Assembly: GCA_030950365.1 (NCBI GenBank)
Contig: JAUZRQ010000002.1
Span: 124,001 to 188,000 of the forward strand
Direction: 5' to 3'
Source: Candidatus Zhuqueibacterota bacterium
GTDB lineage: Bacteria > Zhuqueibacterota > Zhuqueibacteria > Zhuqueibacterales > Geothermadaptataceae
Length of the DNA stretch: 64,000 nt
The translations under genes and the position numbers were made by a program. The notes under the pieces were generated by a model, which was given only the letters and a program-made list of their open reading frames with translations, made no database searches and had not been told where the DNA came from. Shown here piece after piece: positions 36,123 through 46,401 of the stretch (positions within the stretch are counted from its first letter, which is position 1; the number at the start of each line of letters is the position of its first letter).

Positions 36123-36680
36123 TGGTTGCCTCCTCATAAAGTCCTTTTGTAAGATGACTGAAAAAAAAGCAAAATGATAAAATGATTTTTTGTACCACAT
36201 TTTGTAGTACAAGCTTTTTGTAGCACAAGCTTCCAGCTTCTGATGCTCGAATTTTAGGAATTAGCCACGGATTGACGCGGATAAACACGCATTCAAACAT
36301 TGTCTCATATCTTCACGCCCTTCGCTACCTTTGAGGTTCAACCATGATTGACCCGATCCTACACGATCTCCGACCGTGTATTGCCGGGATCCTACCGGGC
36401 AGCAACCAAAACACCGTTTGAGACGATTAGATCAACCGAACTTGACGAGTTCGGCGAATGATGACGGCCAAATACGAAAAAAGGCCCGGAGCCGCAAGCA
36501 AGGATGCTTGCGCCACTATAAGCTTCCTATCCTCTAAATTTCTGGCTGGTGCACTGGATGAGCAGGCACGCCCGCTTTCAACTTCGTAAGGCACCGCGTA
36601 TTAAAAAATATTTGCATTTTCGTAGATTATTATTATTTTTAGGATTCAATTTCAACGCGGAGAAAAAGCAACGTCTTATC
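36123..36680. other. intergenic region containing the composite palindromic repeat (copy 1)
   Basis: Divergent gap between the M14 gene (minus) and the farnesyltransferase gene (plus). It contains copy 1 of the composite repeat (36219-36380, minus orientation) and a further hairpin CCGGGATCCTACCGGG-like stretch at about 36384-36399. No gene seen. Confidence 0.55.
36219..36380 (-). repeat. composite palindrome-rich repeat, copy 1
   Basis: Read on the minus strand it begins TACACGGTC-GGA-GATCGTGTA, continues to a second hairpin (GGGTCAA/TTGAACC), then an ATCCGCGTCAATCCGTGGC core, and ends AAGCTGGAAGCTTGTGCTACA. The same four parts in the same order occur at 63599-63741 on the plus strand. The first 46 bases of the two copies match at 38 positions without a gap, and the palindrome arms are kept. 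Confidence 0.7.
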
Positions 36681-37565
36681 ATGCAACAGAAAATCCACAT
36701 CCTTCGATCGCATATCGCAGCCTATTATGAGCTCACCAAGCCGGGCGTGACCTTCATGGTGCTGATTTCCGCCATGGTGGGCTACTATCTCGGGCTGGAC
36801 GCGCCGATCAACATGGGCCATATGGCGCTGACCATGCTCGGCATCGGCCTGGTGGCCGGCGGAACCAGCGCCTTGAATCAGGTCATCGAAAGTAATATCG
36901 ATGCCCGCATGACCCGCACCCGCAAACGTCCCATCCCCACCGGACGCATCTCGCGGCTGGAGGGACTGGTTTTTGGTGTGTCCATTTCCGTTGCCGGCAT
37001 CGGGCTGCTGTATGCGAAAATCAATGCGCTCACAGCGCTGTTGGCCGCAGCAACTCTGCTGAGCTATGTCTTCATTTATACCCCGATGAAACGCAAAACC
37101 ACGCTTTCCACCCTGGTGGGCGCCGTTCCCGGAGCGCTGCCTCCGGTAGGCGGCTGGGCCGCCGCCCGTGGCGACGCCGGCTGGCATGCGTGGGTGCTGT
37201 TCGGCGTGCTGTTCTTCTGGCAACTGCCGCATTTTCTGGCCATTGCCTGGTTGTATAAAGAAGACTATGCCCGCGGCGGCATTCGCGTGCTTCCACTGGC
37301 CGACCCGTACGGCGCCAAAACCATCCGGCAGATCATCCTCAATTGCGTGGCGCTACTGGCCATCAGCCTCCTGCCCACAGTGTTCGGATGGATGGGCGCG
37401 GTGTATGCCTTTGGTGCGGCAGTTCTTGGACTCGGCTACCTCTACTCTGGCTGGTTGCTGGCGCGCACCCGCACCAACCGCCAGGCCAGGCAGGTGCTGT
37501 TCGCATCCATTCTTTATTTACCACTCCTTTTGGCCCTGATGACCGTCCACAAATTGTTGGCATAG
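36681..37565 (+). CDS. ctaB: protoheme IX farnesyltransferase (heme O synthase)
   Basis: 294 residues from ATG 36681; upstream in-frame ATG 36549 would add a basic 44-residue extension that the family lacks. UbiA-superfamily integral inner-membrane enzyme adding farnesyl to heme B to make heme O for cytochrome oxidase. Motifs: LTKPGVTFMVLI at the start, NQVIESNIDARMTRTRKRP (first Asp-rich region, about 62-80), YTPMKRKT, and FFWQLPHFLAIAW with the second polar motif YKEDYARGGI. About eight to nine hydrophobic segments. No other oxidase genes are nearby, so aerobic respiration genes lie elsewhere. Confidence 0.93.
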   Translation: MQQKIHILRSHIAAYYELTKPGVTFMVLISAMVGYYLGLDAPINMGHMALTMLGIGLVAGGTSALNQVIESNIDARMTRTRKRPIPTGRISRLEGLVFGVSISVAGIGLLYAKINALTALLAAATLLSYVFIYTPMKRKTTLSTLVGAVPGALPPVGGWAAARGDAGWHAWVLFGVLFFWQLPHFLAIAWLYKEDYARGGIRVLPLADPYGAKTIRQIILNCVALLAISLLPTVFGWMGAVYAFGAAVLGLGYLYSGWLLARTRTNRQARQVLFASILYLPLLLALMTVHKLLA

Positions 37566-38050
37566 CAGCACAGGAATGCGGGATACTCCCGCGTGCGTGA
37601 CCGTACAAATGGTTAGGGCTGTGCAACGGTCGGCCGCCTGGCCATGTGGTGATCGACGTTGCTTCGCCATTCAGTCGTCTGCCTGCCTGAGCCAATGACC
37701 GAAGGGCTTCCTACCATTTTCCAAAACGTTCCGCCCGCAAGATGATCGCTTAAAAATCGGCTTGCAGCCAAACTCTTTGGCATTTGCAAGGTTAAATAAA
37801 TGGGTGAATGGAGGTTCTCAATCCTGGGAAGCGGACAAAGCCATTCCCAGTAATAAGAAAACGAGCCTCAATGGGAAGAGTTGGACTATCGCGCTTATGG
37901 TTTGATTATTAAAGAGATAGAAAGAATTTTTTCCCCATGATGTTGCGGAATGGTTGTTGCTGTATTATTAGATTGGCTAATAAAAGCATCTTTGCAGGGA
38001 TCATCATCACAAAACAGGAGGATTGTTGCCTTATGACCTAAGTCAGGGTG
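37566..38050. other. intergenic region, no gene seen
   Basis: A small hairpin GCGGGA-TAC-TCCCGC at 37578-37592 follows ctaB without a U-run. The last 150 bases are AT-rich and probably contain the tonB promoter. At 38016-38041 a perfect AGGAGG is followed by ATG ACC TAA, a two-codon frame 9 bases ahead of the likely tonB start. Confidence 0.45.
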
Positions 38051-38710
38051 ATGATTATGCGAGTACAAAAAGTTCGACATGACCCGCTTAAGGAGAACTA
38101 TCCGAAAGCGCGGGAGCTCGGACTGGTCGCGTCGCTTTGCATCAACATCCTCTTCCTGCAGGTGTTCCGCACGGAATTGCGAACTGAATTTTCTGTCGAA
38201 CCGATCGAACTGCAGATCGAGGTCGAGGAAATTCCGCCAACCGAGCAGGTTCACCGTCCACCGCCGCCGGCACGTCCTGCGGTGCCCATTCCGACCGAAA
38301 GCGAAGATGTTCCTGAAGACGAAACCATTGAACCAACCGAATTCGATCTGAGCGAAATCCCACCGCCACCGGGTCCGCCCCCCGAAGAATGGTCCGAAGA
38401 AGTTCCCATGTTTGTACCCTACGATGAACCGCCACAGATTATCGGCGGCATGGCTGCGCTGCGCAAAGCGCTGGTGTATCCGGAAATCGCCAAGAAAGCC
38501 GGGGTTGAGGGGATGGTGGTCATAGCGGTGCTGGTGGATGAAAAGGGGCGGCCGCTGAAGACCAAAGTGATGAAAGCCCACGGGGGGAATGTGGGATTCG
38601 AGCAGGCCGCCATCGACGCGCTCATGAAGATGAAGTGGAAACCGGCCATGCAGCGCGATAAGCCGGTCAAAGTCTGGGTCTCCATTCCGGTGCATTTTAA
38701 GCTGAAATAG
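38051..38710 (+). CDS. tonB: TonB-like energy transducer
   Basis: 219 residues from ATG 38051 (GTG 38048 and ATG 38057 also possible). N-terminal cytoplasmic stub and one transmembrane segment (about 26-40), a Pro/Glu-rich periplasmic linker (70-125: RPPPPARP, PPPPGPPPEE), and a C-terminal TonB domain (about 130-219: EIAKKAGVEGMVVIAVLVDEKG, AAIDALMKMKWKPA). It couples inner-membrane proton motive force to outer-membrane TonB-dependent transporters. No exbB/exbD or receptor gene adjoins it. The N-terminus is of the short FCB kind. Confidence 0.9.
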   Translation: MIMRVQKVRHDPLKENYPKARELGLVASLCINILFLQVFRTELRTEFSVEPIELQIEVEEIPPTEQVHRPPPPARPAVPIPTESEDVPEDETIEPTEFDLSEIPPPPGPPPEEWSEEVPMFVPYDEPPQIIGGMAALRKALVYPEIAKKAGVEGMVVIAVLVDEKGRPLKTKVMKAHGGNVGFEQAAIDALMKMKWKPAMQRDKPVKVWVSIPVHFKLK

Positions 38711-38898
38711 GCCACACGAGATTCTGCAACGGGGCGATTCATTTTTAGAGTAAAGGCATGCAAAAGCGTGGACCGCCGCGCAATGGGCACGCTGGAGATG
38801 GACCATCTTCCAGGCCATGTTGCCTGGCATGTGTGTCGGCGAAAATAAGGTTTTTCTGTTAAACCACAAGTAAACCCGGGGCGATCAGGAGGTGGCTT

Positions 38899-39423
38899 AT
38901 GGTGAAACCGTTCATGCTTTATCGTGGTATTGGCCTGGCGCTTATTCTGGGCCTTTGTATGGGCGTCGGCAACGCTGCGGCGCAAAAAAAGGCCGCCAAA
39001 GTCAAAAAGCTGCGCATCATCGTCGAGGAGACCGCCATTCGCAAATATCCGTCGGACATGTATAAGGCCATCGGAACGGCAAAGAAAGGCGACAGCTTTG
39101 CGTACACCGGACTCACGCAATCGGGCTGGTATCAGATTCATTATCAGGGCGATCTGGCGTATGTGAAGGCGGAGCATGCCAAACCGGTTAAAGTGACGCT
39201 GCCGAGCAAAACTGCGGAAACGCCGAAAGCCGTGGCCAGTAAGGAAGCTCCGGCACTGACGGAAGAAAGCGCGACCCCGATGGTGCCGGAGGAGAAAAAA
39301 GGTCTGCCCGTGTTCTGGATTGTGGTAACCGCCGTGGTGATTTTATTGTACATTCTGTACTTCATTCGCAATCTGCGGCAGCAGCGGGAATTCGAGGAGT
39401 ATCTGCGCCATAAACCCAGCTAA
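38899..39423 (+). CDS. SH3-domain membrane protein
   Basis: 174 residues from ATG 38899 (AGGAGG 8 bases upstream). Signal peptide (about 8-28), a bacterial SH3 domain (about 37-92: RKYPSDMYKAIGTAKKGDSFAYTG, GWYQIHYQGDLAYVKAEHA), a Pro/Ala/Glu-rich linker, and a C-terminal transmembrane helix (about 136-155) followed by a short basic tail. The SH3 part would sit in the periplasm, where such domains bind peptidoglycan or protein ligands. Specific function unknown. It follows tonB by 188 bases. Confidence 0.75.
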   Translation: MVKPFMLYRGIGLALILGLCMGVGNAAAQKKAAKVKKLRIIVEETAIRKYPSDMYKAIGTAKKGDSFAYTGLTQSGWYQIHYQGDLAYVKAEHAKPVKVTLPSKTAETPKAVASKEAPALTEESATPMVPEEKKGLPVFWIVVTAVVILLYILYFIRNLRQQREFEEYLRHKPS

Positions 39424-39510
39424 TGCCGACGCCTCTCGATAGCTTTGCGGTGTGAACCATGTGACAGGTTAGCGATACGGTGTGTAAGCAAAGCAATGAG
39501 GTGTGTCATC

Positions 39511-41781
39511 ATGATCGATCGAGAAGAGGCGTTGCGCTATCACAGCCAGGGCAGTCCGGGAAAAATTGAGATTCATTTGACCAAACCCTGCGCCACGCAG
39601 AAGGACCTGTCCCTGGCGTACACGCCCGGTGTTGCCGAGCCCTGCCGGGAAATTCAAAACAATGCCGAGCGCATTTTCGACTACACGGCGCGCGGCAATC
39701 TGGTGGCGGTGGTATCCAACGGCACGGCCGTGCTGGGACTGGGGCATATCGGAGCGGCGGCAAGCAAACCGGTCATGGAAGGCAAAGGCGTGCTGTTCAA
39801 ACGGTTCGCCGATATTGACGTTTTCGATCTCGAAGTCGATTCCACCGACCCAGAAGACGTCATTCGCGTGGTCAAACTGTTGGAGCCAACGTTTGGCGGC
39901 GTAAATCTGGAAGACATCAAAGCGCCGGAGTGTTTTTACATCGAAGAGCGGCTGCGCCAGGAGCTGCGCATTCCGGTTTTTCATGACGACCAGCATGGCA
40001 CGGCCATCATTGCCGGTGCGGCGCTGCTGAATGCGCTGGAGCTGATAGGCAAAGATATTCGGGATGTCAAGGTCGTATTCAATGGCGCGGGGGCTGCCGG
40101 GATTGCCTGCGTGCACTATTTTCTTTCGCTCGGCGTCCGCCGGGAAAATTTCATCCTCTGTGATTCCCGCGGTGTGATTTACAAAGGGCGGTCGGCGGGC
40201 ATGAATCCGTATAAGACCGAGCTGGCTGCGGAAACCGATGCGCGTACTCTGGCCGATGCCATTGAAGGCGCGGATGTGTTCGTGGGGCTGTCGGTCGGCG
40301 GGGTGCTGACCAAAGAGATGGTGCGGCGCATGGCAGACAATCCCATCATTCTGGCCATGGCCAACCCCGATCCGGAGATCACCTACGAGGACGCCATGTC
40401 CGTACGCGATGACATCGTCATGGCCACGGGCCGGTCGGATTATCCCAACCAGGTCAACAATGTGCTCGGCTTTCCGTTCATCTTCCGCGGTGCGCTGGAT
40501 GTGCGGGCGACGGCCATCAACGAGGCCATGAAACACGCGGCCACGCGGGCGTTGGCGGAGCTCGCCAGGGAAAACGTGCCTTACTCCGTGCTAAAAGCCT
40601 ACCGGTTGTCGCTGCTGAAATTCGGCCGCGATTATATCATCCCCAAGCCGTTTGATCCGCGAGTATTGCTGTGGGTGGCGCCGGCCGTCGCCCGGGCTGC
40701 TATGGAAACCGGTGTGGCGCAGAAAACCATCGATCTGGATGAATACCGGGAGGCCCTGGAGGCGCGTCTTGGCATGAGCCGCAAATTCATGCGCAACATC
40801 ATCAACATGGCCAAGCAATCGCCAAAGCGGATTGTCTTTCCCGAAGGTGAATCCCCGGCCGTGCTGCGCGCCTGCGATATCATTCTGGACGAGGGCATGG
40901 CCGAGCCCATTTTGCTGGGCAAGGAAGCGGATATTCACCACCGAATCGAGGAAATGCGCCTGCGGCTGCATGGCGGCGTGACCATTGTCGATCCGGAAAC
41001 GTTTGAAGGCAAGCAGGAATACATCGAGGCGCTGTACAAGCTTCGCATGCGCAAGGGCATGACCCAGCTGGACGCCCGGCAGGCCATCGAGACGAATCGC
41101 ACCGCCTTTGCCGCTATGATGGTGCACATGGGCGATGCCGACGGCCTGGTTGCCGGGGTGACACAGCATTATCCCGATACCCTGCGGCCGGCGTTGCAGA
41201 TCATCGGCGTGCGCGGTAGCGTGAAAAAAGTGGCCAGCATGTATGCGCTGGTGTTCAAAGATCAGGTGTATTTCTTTGCCGACACCACGGTGAACGTGGA
41301 TACCACGGCCGAGGAGCTAGCCGGAATTACGCTTCTGGTGGCGTCGGAAGTGGAGCGATTTGGCATCCAGCCGCGGATTGCCATGCTGTCGTTTTCCAAT
41401 TTTGGCAGCGTGAAGCATCCGCTGGTGCGGAAAGTGCAGGATGCTCTGAAACTGGTGCGACAGGCCCGGCCCGAGCTCAACATCGATGGCGAAATGCAGG
41501 CGGACACGGCGGTGAATCCGGACATCATGCGCGAGACGTATCCGTTTTGTGAACTCAAGGACGGCGCGAATATTTTGATCTTCCCCGATTTGCAGAGCGG
41601 CAACATCGCCTATAAGCTGGTGCAGCGGTTTGGCCGCGCTGAGGCCATTGGCCCGATTCTGTTGGGCATGCGGCGGCCGGTGCACGTGCTGCAGATTGGC
41701 AGCAGCAATGAGCAGGATATCGTCAACATGACGGCCATCGCCGTGCTGGACGCGCAGATGCTCGAAAAGCGCGCATTATAG
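39511..41781 (+). CDS. maeB: NAD(P)-dependent malic enzyme with C-terminal phosphotransacetylase-like domain
   Basis: 756 residues from ATG 39511 (GAGGTG upstream); in-frame codons from 39445 are probably untranslated. Oxidative decarboxylation of malate to pyruvate. N-terminal malic domain: [31 protein letters not shown], and the metal/substrate loop DDQHGTAI; the NAD-binding domain has [11 protein letters not shown]. The region from about 425 to the end matches the PTA/PTB domain ([16 protein letters not shown]). In MaeB proteins this domain is regulatory, binding acetyl-CoA, rather than catalytic. It opens a group of central and amino-acid metabolism genes. Confidence 0.94.
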   Translation: MIDREEALRYHSQGSPGKIEIHLTKPCATQKDLSLAYTPGVAEPCREIQNNAERIFDYTARGNLVAVVSNGTAVLGLGHIGAAASKPVMEGKGVLFKRFADIDVFDLEVDSTDPEDVIRVVKLLEPTFGGVNLEDIKAPECFYIEERLRQELRIPVFHDDQHGTAIIAGAALLNALELIGKDIRDVKVVFNGAGAAGIACVHYFLSLGVRRENFILCDSRGVIYKGRSAGMNPYKTELAAETDARTLADAIEGADVFVGLSVGGVLTKEMVRRMADNPIILAMANPDPEITYEDAMSVRDDIVMATGRSDYPNQVNNVLGFPFIFRGALDVRATAINEAMKHAATRALAELARENVPYSVLKAYRLSLLKFGRDYIIPKPFDPRVLLWVAPAVARAAMETGVAQKTIDLDEYREALEARLGMSRKFMRNIINMAKQSPKRIVFPEGESPAVLRACDIILDEGMAEPILLGKEADIHHRIEEMRLRLHGGVTIVDPETFEGKQEYIEALYKLRMRKGMTQLDARQAIETNRTAFAAMMVHMGDADGLVAGVTQHYPDTLRPALQIIGVRGSVKKVASMYALVFKDQVYFFADTTVNVDTTAEELAGITLLVASEVERFGIQPRIAMLSFSNFGSVKHPLVRKVQDALKLVRQARPELNIDGEMQADTAVNPDIMRETYPFCELKDGANILIFPDLQSGNIAYKLVQRFGRAEAIGPILLGMRRPVHVLQIGSSNEQDIVNMTAIAVLDAQMLEKRAL

Positions 41782-42071
41782 CCGAATTCTGGCCTTCGTC
41801 TGGCAGGCAGCAGGCTCCTCGCATCTTCCGAAAACTATTGGAGAATTCCACCGGATTTTATATTTTCTACCGTATTCTCAATCGGAACGGGCATCTGGCG
41901 AGTGTTGCCATGCAAATCTCAAACAGGGTGCGCCAACTCTTGCAGGAAAACATCATGTGCTGTTGCGACCGGGAGTTGGCTGGTTTCATGCAAGTCCGAT
42001 GCGAATGCACTTGCAAATGGTTCTGGGAAAATGCGGTGTTGAAAATCGATCCATAAAAAAGGAGCGTGGAT

Positions 42072-43190
42072 ATGAAAACGTTTACGGAAATGATGCGACG
42101 CAATCACGAACAGGTTGTGTTTGGTTATGATAAGGAATCGGGACTGAGAGCCATCATTGCGATCCACAACACCACTCTGGGACCGGCGCTGGGCGGCACG
42201 CGCATGTGGCCGTACAAAAGCGAGGCAGAAGCTCTGAACGATGTGCTGCGGCTGTCTCGCGGCATGACCTACAAGGCGGCGGTGGCCGGCCTGAACCTCG
42301 GCGGCGGTAAGGGGGTGATCATCGGCGATCCGCAAACGGATAAAAATGAGATCCTGTTTCGCGCCTATGGCCGGCTGGTGGAAGGCCTGGGCGGACGGTA
42401 CATCACGGCCGAGGATGTGGGCACCGATGTGCGCGATATGGAGTGGGTGCGTGCCGAAACTACGTTCGTGACCGGCATTTCCGAAGCCCTCGGTGGCAGC
42501 GGCGATCCTTCGCCGGTGACCGCGCGCGGTGTGTATCACGGCATGAAAGCCTGCACCGAGGAGGTATTTGGCACCGACCGGCTCAAAGGCCTGCGCGTGG
42601 CGCTGCAGGGGCTTGGGCACGTGGGGATGCATCTGGCGGAGTTTTTGCACAAAGAGGGCGCCAAACTTTACGTCACCGATATCCACCAGGATCGCGTCAG
42701 GGCTGCCGTTGAACGGTTTGGCGCTGAAGCGGTAGAACCGGACAAAATCTATGAAGTCGAGGCCGAGATTTTTGCACCGTGCGCCCTCGGCGCCATCATC
42801 AATGATGAGACCCTGGCGAAATTCAAATTCAAGATCATCGCCGGTGCGGCCAACAACCAGCTTCAGGATGAGAAGAAGCACGGTCAGGCGGTGAAGGAAC
42901 TGGGGATTCTGTACGCTCCCGATTACGTGATCAACGCCGGCGGACTCATCAACGTGGCCAATGAAATCGAAGGCTACAACCGCGAGCGCGCGCTGACCCA
43001 GGCCGAGGGGATTTATTACAACGTCAAAAAAGTGTTGCAGGTGGCCAAAGATGAGGACATCCCGACGCATGTGGCGGCCAACCGCATTGCGGAGCGCCGC
43101 ATCGAGGAAGTGGGCCGCCTGCGCCGCAAATTCATCACCGCCCGCCCGTTGCGCTATCGCGGCGGCCGGATTGTGGACAATAGCTGGTGA
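42072..43190 (+). CDS. Leu/Val/Phe-type amino acid dehydrogenase (leucine dehydrogenase)
   Basis: 372 residues from ATG 42072 (AAGGAG upstream). NAD-dependent oxidative deamination of branched-chain amino acids to 2-oxo acids plus ammonia. Family markers: [12 protein letters not shown] near 37, catalytic Lys in [10 protein letters not shown] near 80, the Asp motif AEDVGTD, and a Rossmann fold [15 protein letters not shown]. Length and the GGTRMW sequence favour leucine or valine dehydrogenase over glutamate dehydrogenase. The transport, CoA-transferase and alanine dehydrogenase neighbours suggest amino-acid catabolism. Confidence 0.92.
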   Translation: MKTFTEMMRRNHEQVVFGYDKESGLRAIIAIHNTTLGPALGGTRMWPYKSEAEALNDVLRLSRGMTYKAAVAGLNLGGGKGVIIGDPQTDKNEILFRAYGRLVEGLGGRYITAEDVGTDVRDMEWVRAETTFVTGISEALGGSGDPSPVTARGVYHGMKACTEEVFGTDRLKGLRVALQGLGHVGMHLAEFLHKEGAKLYVTDIHQDRVRAAVERFGAEAVEPDKIYEVEAEIFAPCALGAIINDETLAKFKFKIIAGAANNQLQDEKKHGQAVKELGILYAPDYVINAGGLINVANEIEGYNRERALTQAEGIYYNVKKVLQVAKDEDIPTHVAANRIAERRIEEVGRLRRKFITARPLRYRGGRIVDNSW

Positions 43191-43235
43191 GAATCGGGCC
43201 GGCGAATTGAATCCGATAAGCAGCGGTCCGTGCAA

Positions 43236-43274
43236 ACGAAACACCAGGCACCATACAGGTGCCTGGTGTTTCGT
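43236..43274. terminator. CAGGCACC-family hairpin, copy 1 (after leucine dehydrogenase)
   Basis: A perfect 17-bp stem (43236-43252 with 43258-43274) around the loop ATACA, containing ACCAGGCACC. It lies 46 bases after the stop; no long U-run follows. Two more hairpins with the same stem occur at 44847 and 57046. Confidence 0.75.
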
Positions 43275-43417
43275 GTAACAAATTTCCTTTCATCAAAATC
43301 ACGTCGCAGCCGTCTGTTAAAAAGACCGGTTGACGCTCAGCGATTCGGTTCATCGGAGGCAAATCGAGCACAAACAGGGGGAGCACTGCAAAACCGGAGG
43401 GAAAGGGAACACCGCTT

Positions 43418-44830
43418 ATGAGCACTGCCAATCGCCGCCGTCCATCCTTGCTGGTCTCTCTGACGCCGTTGATCACCCTGGCGGTTTTGTTGGGGGTGGG
43501 ATACGGCCTTTTGCGCCTGCGTATTGAGATTTTGCTAATTGCCGCCGCCGCCGTGGCCGGGATACTGGCGCTGCGCCTCGGCTATACCTACAAAGACCTG
43601 GAAGCGGGCATGCTCGAAAGCCTGATGAAAGGCATGCCCGCCATGCTGATCGTTATCGTGGTGGGCGCGCTCATCGGCTCATGGATCGCCGCCGGGGTGA
43701 TCCCGATGCTGATTTTTTACGGGCTGAAGATCATTTCTCCGCAGTATTTTCTACTCACCGCCTGCGTCGTTTGCAGCGTGGTCTCGGTGGTGACCGGCAC
43801 GTCCTACGGTACCGCTGGCACCATCGGCGTGGCGTTTATGGGCATTGCGCAGGGGCTGGGCATCCCACTCGGACAGGCCGCCGGGGCCATTGTGGCCGGG
43901 GCGTATTTTGGCGATAAAATTTCGCCGTTTTCGGACACGACCAATCTGGCGCCCATAGCCGCGCGCAGCAATTTGTTCGATCACATCAAACACACCCTGT
44001 GGACCACCACACCGGCATGGCTCATTGGCCTGGGAGTGTATTTTTTCCTCGGCCTGACCAGCCAGGAGCATCAGCAGGTATCGCTCGAAAAAATGAGCGT
44101 CATCCTCGAGCATCTGCACGGCGCGTTTCGGTTTCACATCCTGCTGCTTTTGCCGCCGTCCATCACCCTGTATGGCGCCATCCGCAAGAAGCCGATTATC
44201 CCGGGCATGCTGTTGTCTGCCGGGGTGGCCGTTCTGCTGGCCATCGTATTTCAGGGCCAGAGCCTGAAACATGCGGTGGATGTGATGGTGCACGGCTACC
44301 AATCGCAGATCGGTGATGCCACGGTAGATGCCCTGCTTTCGCGCGGCGGCATGCTGGCGATGATGGACGTCACCCTGATTGCGATTTGCGCGTTCGCGTT
44401 CGGGGGCATCGTTCAAAAAGCCGGCATGCTGGATGTGATTCTGGAGCACCTGCTGACGATTGCCCGTACCACAGCCTCGCTCATTACCGCCACCGTGGCT
44501 TCGTGCCTGTCGGTGGCGCTGATGACCGGCAGTTCGTTCCTCTCCATTCTCATCCCCGGCGAGCTGTTTGCGCCGGCCTACCGGCAGCGCAATCTGGCGG
44601 CCAAAAACCTGTCGCGCACCACGGAAGACAGCGCCACGGTGGTGATGCCGCTGATCCCATGGAGCATTGCCGGTGTGTTCATGTCCGGCACGCTGGGTGT
44701 GGCCACGGTGGAGTACGCGCCCTGGGCCGTGATGTGCTACACGGGGATATTTTTCGCGTTGCTATATGGCGCCACCGGCTTTGCCATCGCGCCAAGAATT
44801 CGGGACGATGAGACCATTCCGGGCAGTTGA
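43418..44830 (+). CDS. nhaC: Na+/H+ antiporter, NhaC family
   Basis: 470 residues with about ten to twelve membrane segments. It exchanges sodium for protons in the inner membrane; some members carry amino-acid or malate/lactate exchange. Typical features: SVVSVVTGTSYGTAGTIGVAF, GAYFGDKISPFSDTTNLAPI, and a C-terminal MTGSSFLSILIPGELF followed by EDSATVVMPLIPW. Start ATG 43418 (GGAGGGAAAGG upstream). Located in the amino-acid catabolism group, where it may maintain a sodium gradient or import a substrate. Confidence 0.9.
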   Translation: MSTANRRRPSLLVSLTPLITLAVLLGVGYGLLRLRIEILLIAAAAVAGILALRLGYTYKDLEAGMLESLMKGMPAMLIVIVVGALIGSWIAAGVIPMLIFYGLKIISPQYFLLTACVVCSVVSVVTGTSYGTAGTIGVAFMGIAQGLGIPLGQAAGAIVAGAYFGDKISPFSDTTNLAPIAARSNLFDHIKHTLWTTTPAWLIGLGVYFFLGLTSQEHQQVSLEKMSVILEHLHGAFRFHILLLLPPSITLYGAIRKKPIIPGMLLSAGVAVLLAIVFQGQSLKHAVDVMVHGYQSQIGDATVDALLSRGGMLAMMDVTLIAICAFAFGGIVQKAGMLDVILEHLLTIARTTASLITATVASCLSVALMTGSSFLSILIPGELFAPAYRQRNLAAKNLSRTTEDSATVVMPLIPWSIAGVFMSGTLGVATVEYAPWAVMCYTGIFFALLYGATGFAIAPRIRDDETIPGS

Positions 44831-44846
44831 CGTGGAAATAAAAAAA

Positions 44847-44867
44847 CAGGCACCTTCAAGGTGCCTG
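44847..44867. terminator. CAGGCACC-family hairpin, copy 2 (bidirectional)
   Basis: CAGGCACCTT (44847-44856) and AAGGTGCCTG (44858-44867) are perfect complements. On the minus strand the stem is followed by seven T, giving a strong terminator for the CoA-transferase gene. On the plus strand GGGTTTCTTC follows, a weaker one for nhaC. It lies between convergent genes. Confidence 0.85.
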
Positions 44868-44892
44868 GGGTTTCTTCGTAGCCAAAGTCGCA

Positions 44893-46188
44893 TCAGAGAT
44901 AATGTTTTTCTCTGGCGAAGCGTTCCAGCTCCTCCCGGAATTTGGGATGCGCGATGTCGATGAGCGCTCGTGCGCGCTCACGGATGGTCTTGCCGTGAAG
45001 GTAGGCCACGCCATACTCGGTCACCACATAATGCACGTCACCGCGGCTGGTGACCACCCCGGCGCCCTCTTTGAGATGCGGCACAATTCGTGAAATCGTA
45101 TCATTCCTGGCGGTTGATGGCAGCGCAATGATGGGCTTGCCGTCCTTGCTCCGCGCCGCGCCGCGGATGAAATCTACCTGCCCGCCGATACCACTGTAAA
45201 ACATGTAGCCAATGCTATCGGCGCACACCTGCCCGGTCAGATCCACTTCGATGGCGCTGTTGATGGCCACCATCTTTTCATTCTGGGCAATGATAAAAGG
45301 ATCGTTGGTGTACGCATTGGGATGAAATTCGAAAACCGGATTGTTGTCGATGAAATCGTATAGCTTGCGCGTGCCCAGCACAAATCCCACGATCACCTTG
45401 CCCGGATGCAGGGTTTTCTTTTCGCAATTGACCACCCCGGACTCGATGAGCTCCACGATGCCGTCGCTGAGCATCTCGGTGTGGATGCCCAGGTCCTTCT
45501 TGTCCTTCAGGTAATAAAGAACGCCGTCCGGAATTTCGCCGATGCCCAGTTGCAAAGTCGAGCCGTCCTCGATGATTTCGGCCACATTGCGGCCGATGCG
45601 CATGGCGATGTCGGAAATCTGGCCCTGCTTGTGTTCGAGGATGTCGTCATCCACCTCGATGATATGCGTGATTTTGCTCACATGGATGAAGCTGTCGCCC
45701 AGGGTGCGTGGCATTTTCGGGTTGACCTGCGCGATCACCGCCCGGGCGCATTCAGCGGCGGTTTTGGTGGTATCGATGCCGACACCGAAGCTGCAAAAGC
45801 CGTGTTCATCGGGAGGCGACACGTGAATCAGCGCAACATCGATTTTGTACGCGCCGCTGCGGAACAGCGCTTCGATCTCGCTGAGAAAAATCGGAATGAA
45901 GTCGGCCCGGCCCTCATTAATGGCGCGGCGTACATTGGCCCCGGCGAAAAATGCGATGTGGCGAAAGTGCGGCGCCATGTCCGGTTTCACATAGTCGGCA
46001 TTGCCGGCGGTCAGCAGATGGATCACCTTCACGTTCTCCAGCTCCGTTGCCCGCGCCACCATGGCCCGCACTAGCCTCTCCGGCTCGGCGCATCCCGGAT
46101 GAATATAGACCGTATCGTTGCTTTTTATGATTTTTACCGCCTCGGCTGCGGTTGTCCTTTTGGCCTGATAATCCTGCATCCAGTTCAT
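44893..46188 (-). CDS. acyl-CoA transferase, 4-hydroxybutyrate/acetate type
   Basis: 431 residues from ATG 46188; an in-frame upstream ATG at 46224 is less likely. Family I CoA-transferase or acetyl-CoA hydrolase, moving CoA between carboxylic acids. Motifs: the IHPGCAEPERL start, SPPDEHGFCSFGVG, and the catalytic Glu in QLGIGEIPDGVL, then the oxyanion-side GGQVDFIRGA. The sequence resembles 4-hydroxybutyrate CoA-transferase (AbfT) and Cat1-like enzymes; the exact acid is uncertain. It fits energy conservation from amino-acid fermentation alongside the dehydrogenases nearby. Confidence 0.88.
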   Translation of the reverse strand: MNWMQDYQAKRTTAAEAVKIIKSNDTVYIHPGCAEPERLVRAMVARATELENVKVIHLLTAGNADYVKPDMAPHFRHIAFFAGANVRRAINEGRADFIPIFLSEIEALFRSGAYKIDVALIHVSPPDEHGFCSFGVGIDTTKTAAECARAVIAQVNPKMPRTLGDSFIHVSKITHIIEVDDDILEHKQGQISDIAMRIGRNVAEIIEDGSTLQLGIGEIPDGVLYYLKDKKDLGIHTEMLSDGIVELIESGVVNCEKKTLHPGKVIVGFVLGTRKLYDFIDNNPVFEFHPNAYTNDPFIIAQNEKMVAINSAIEVDLTGQVCADSIGYMFYSGIGGQVDFIRGAARSKDGKPIIALPSTARNDTISRIVPHLKEGAGVVTSRGDVHYVVTEYGVAYLHGKTIRERARALIDIAHPKFREELERFAREKHYL

Positions 46189-46401
46189 GGTTCTAACCCT
46201 TTGAATTTTACCTGATTCTCGCAATTAGGACGCCTCTTAAAGCTTTAAAGCAGCATAGCTCATTTTTTTGAGAACATCTGGCCCCGCTATCGGCGTCGGT
46301 TTCGCTGCTCATCGCAACATCTTTTTTCTGTTTCATGAACGGTGGCCCGCTTGAATGCCGTGGCGACCGCCAGTTTGCCCCGGATGCCATGTAGCCACCC
46401 G

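Noticed and set aside
41919-43244. Minus-strand open frame (441 codons) opposite leucine dehydrogenase
   Set aside because: Antisense to a clear dehydrogenase, His/Ala/Arg-rich and without motif.
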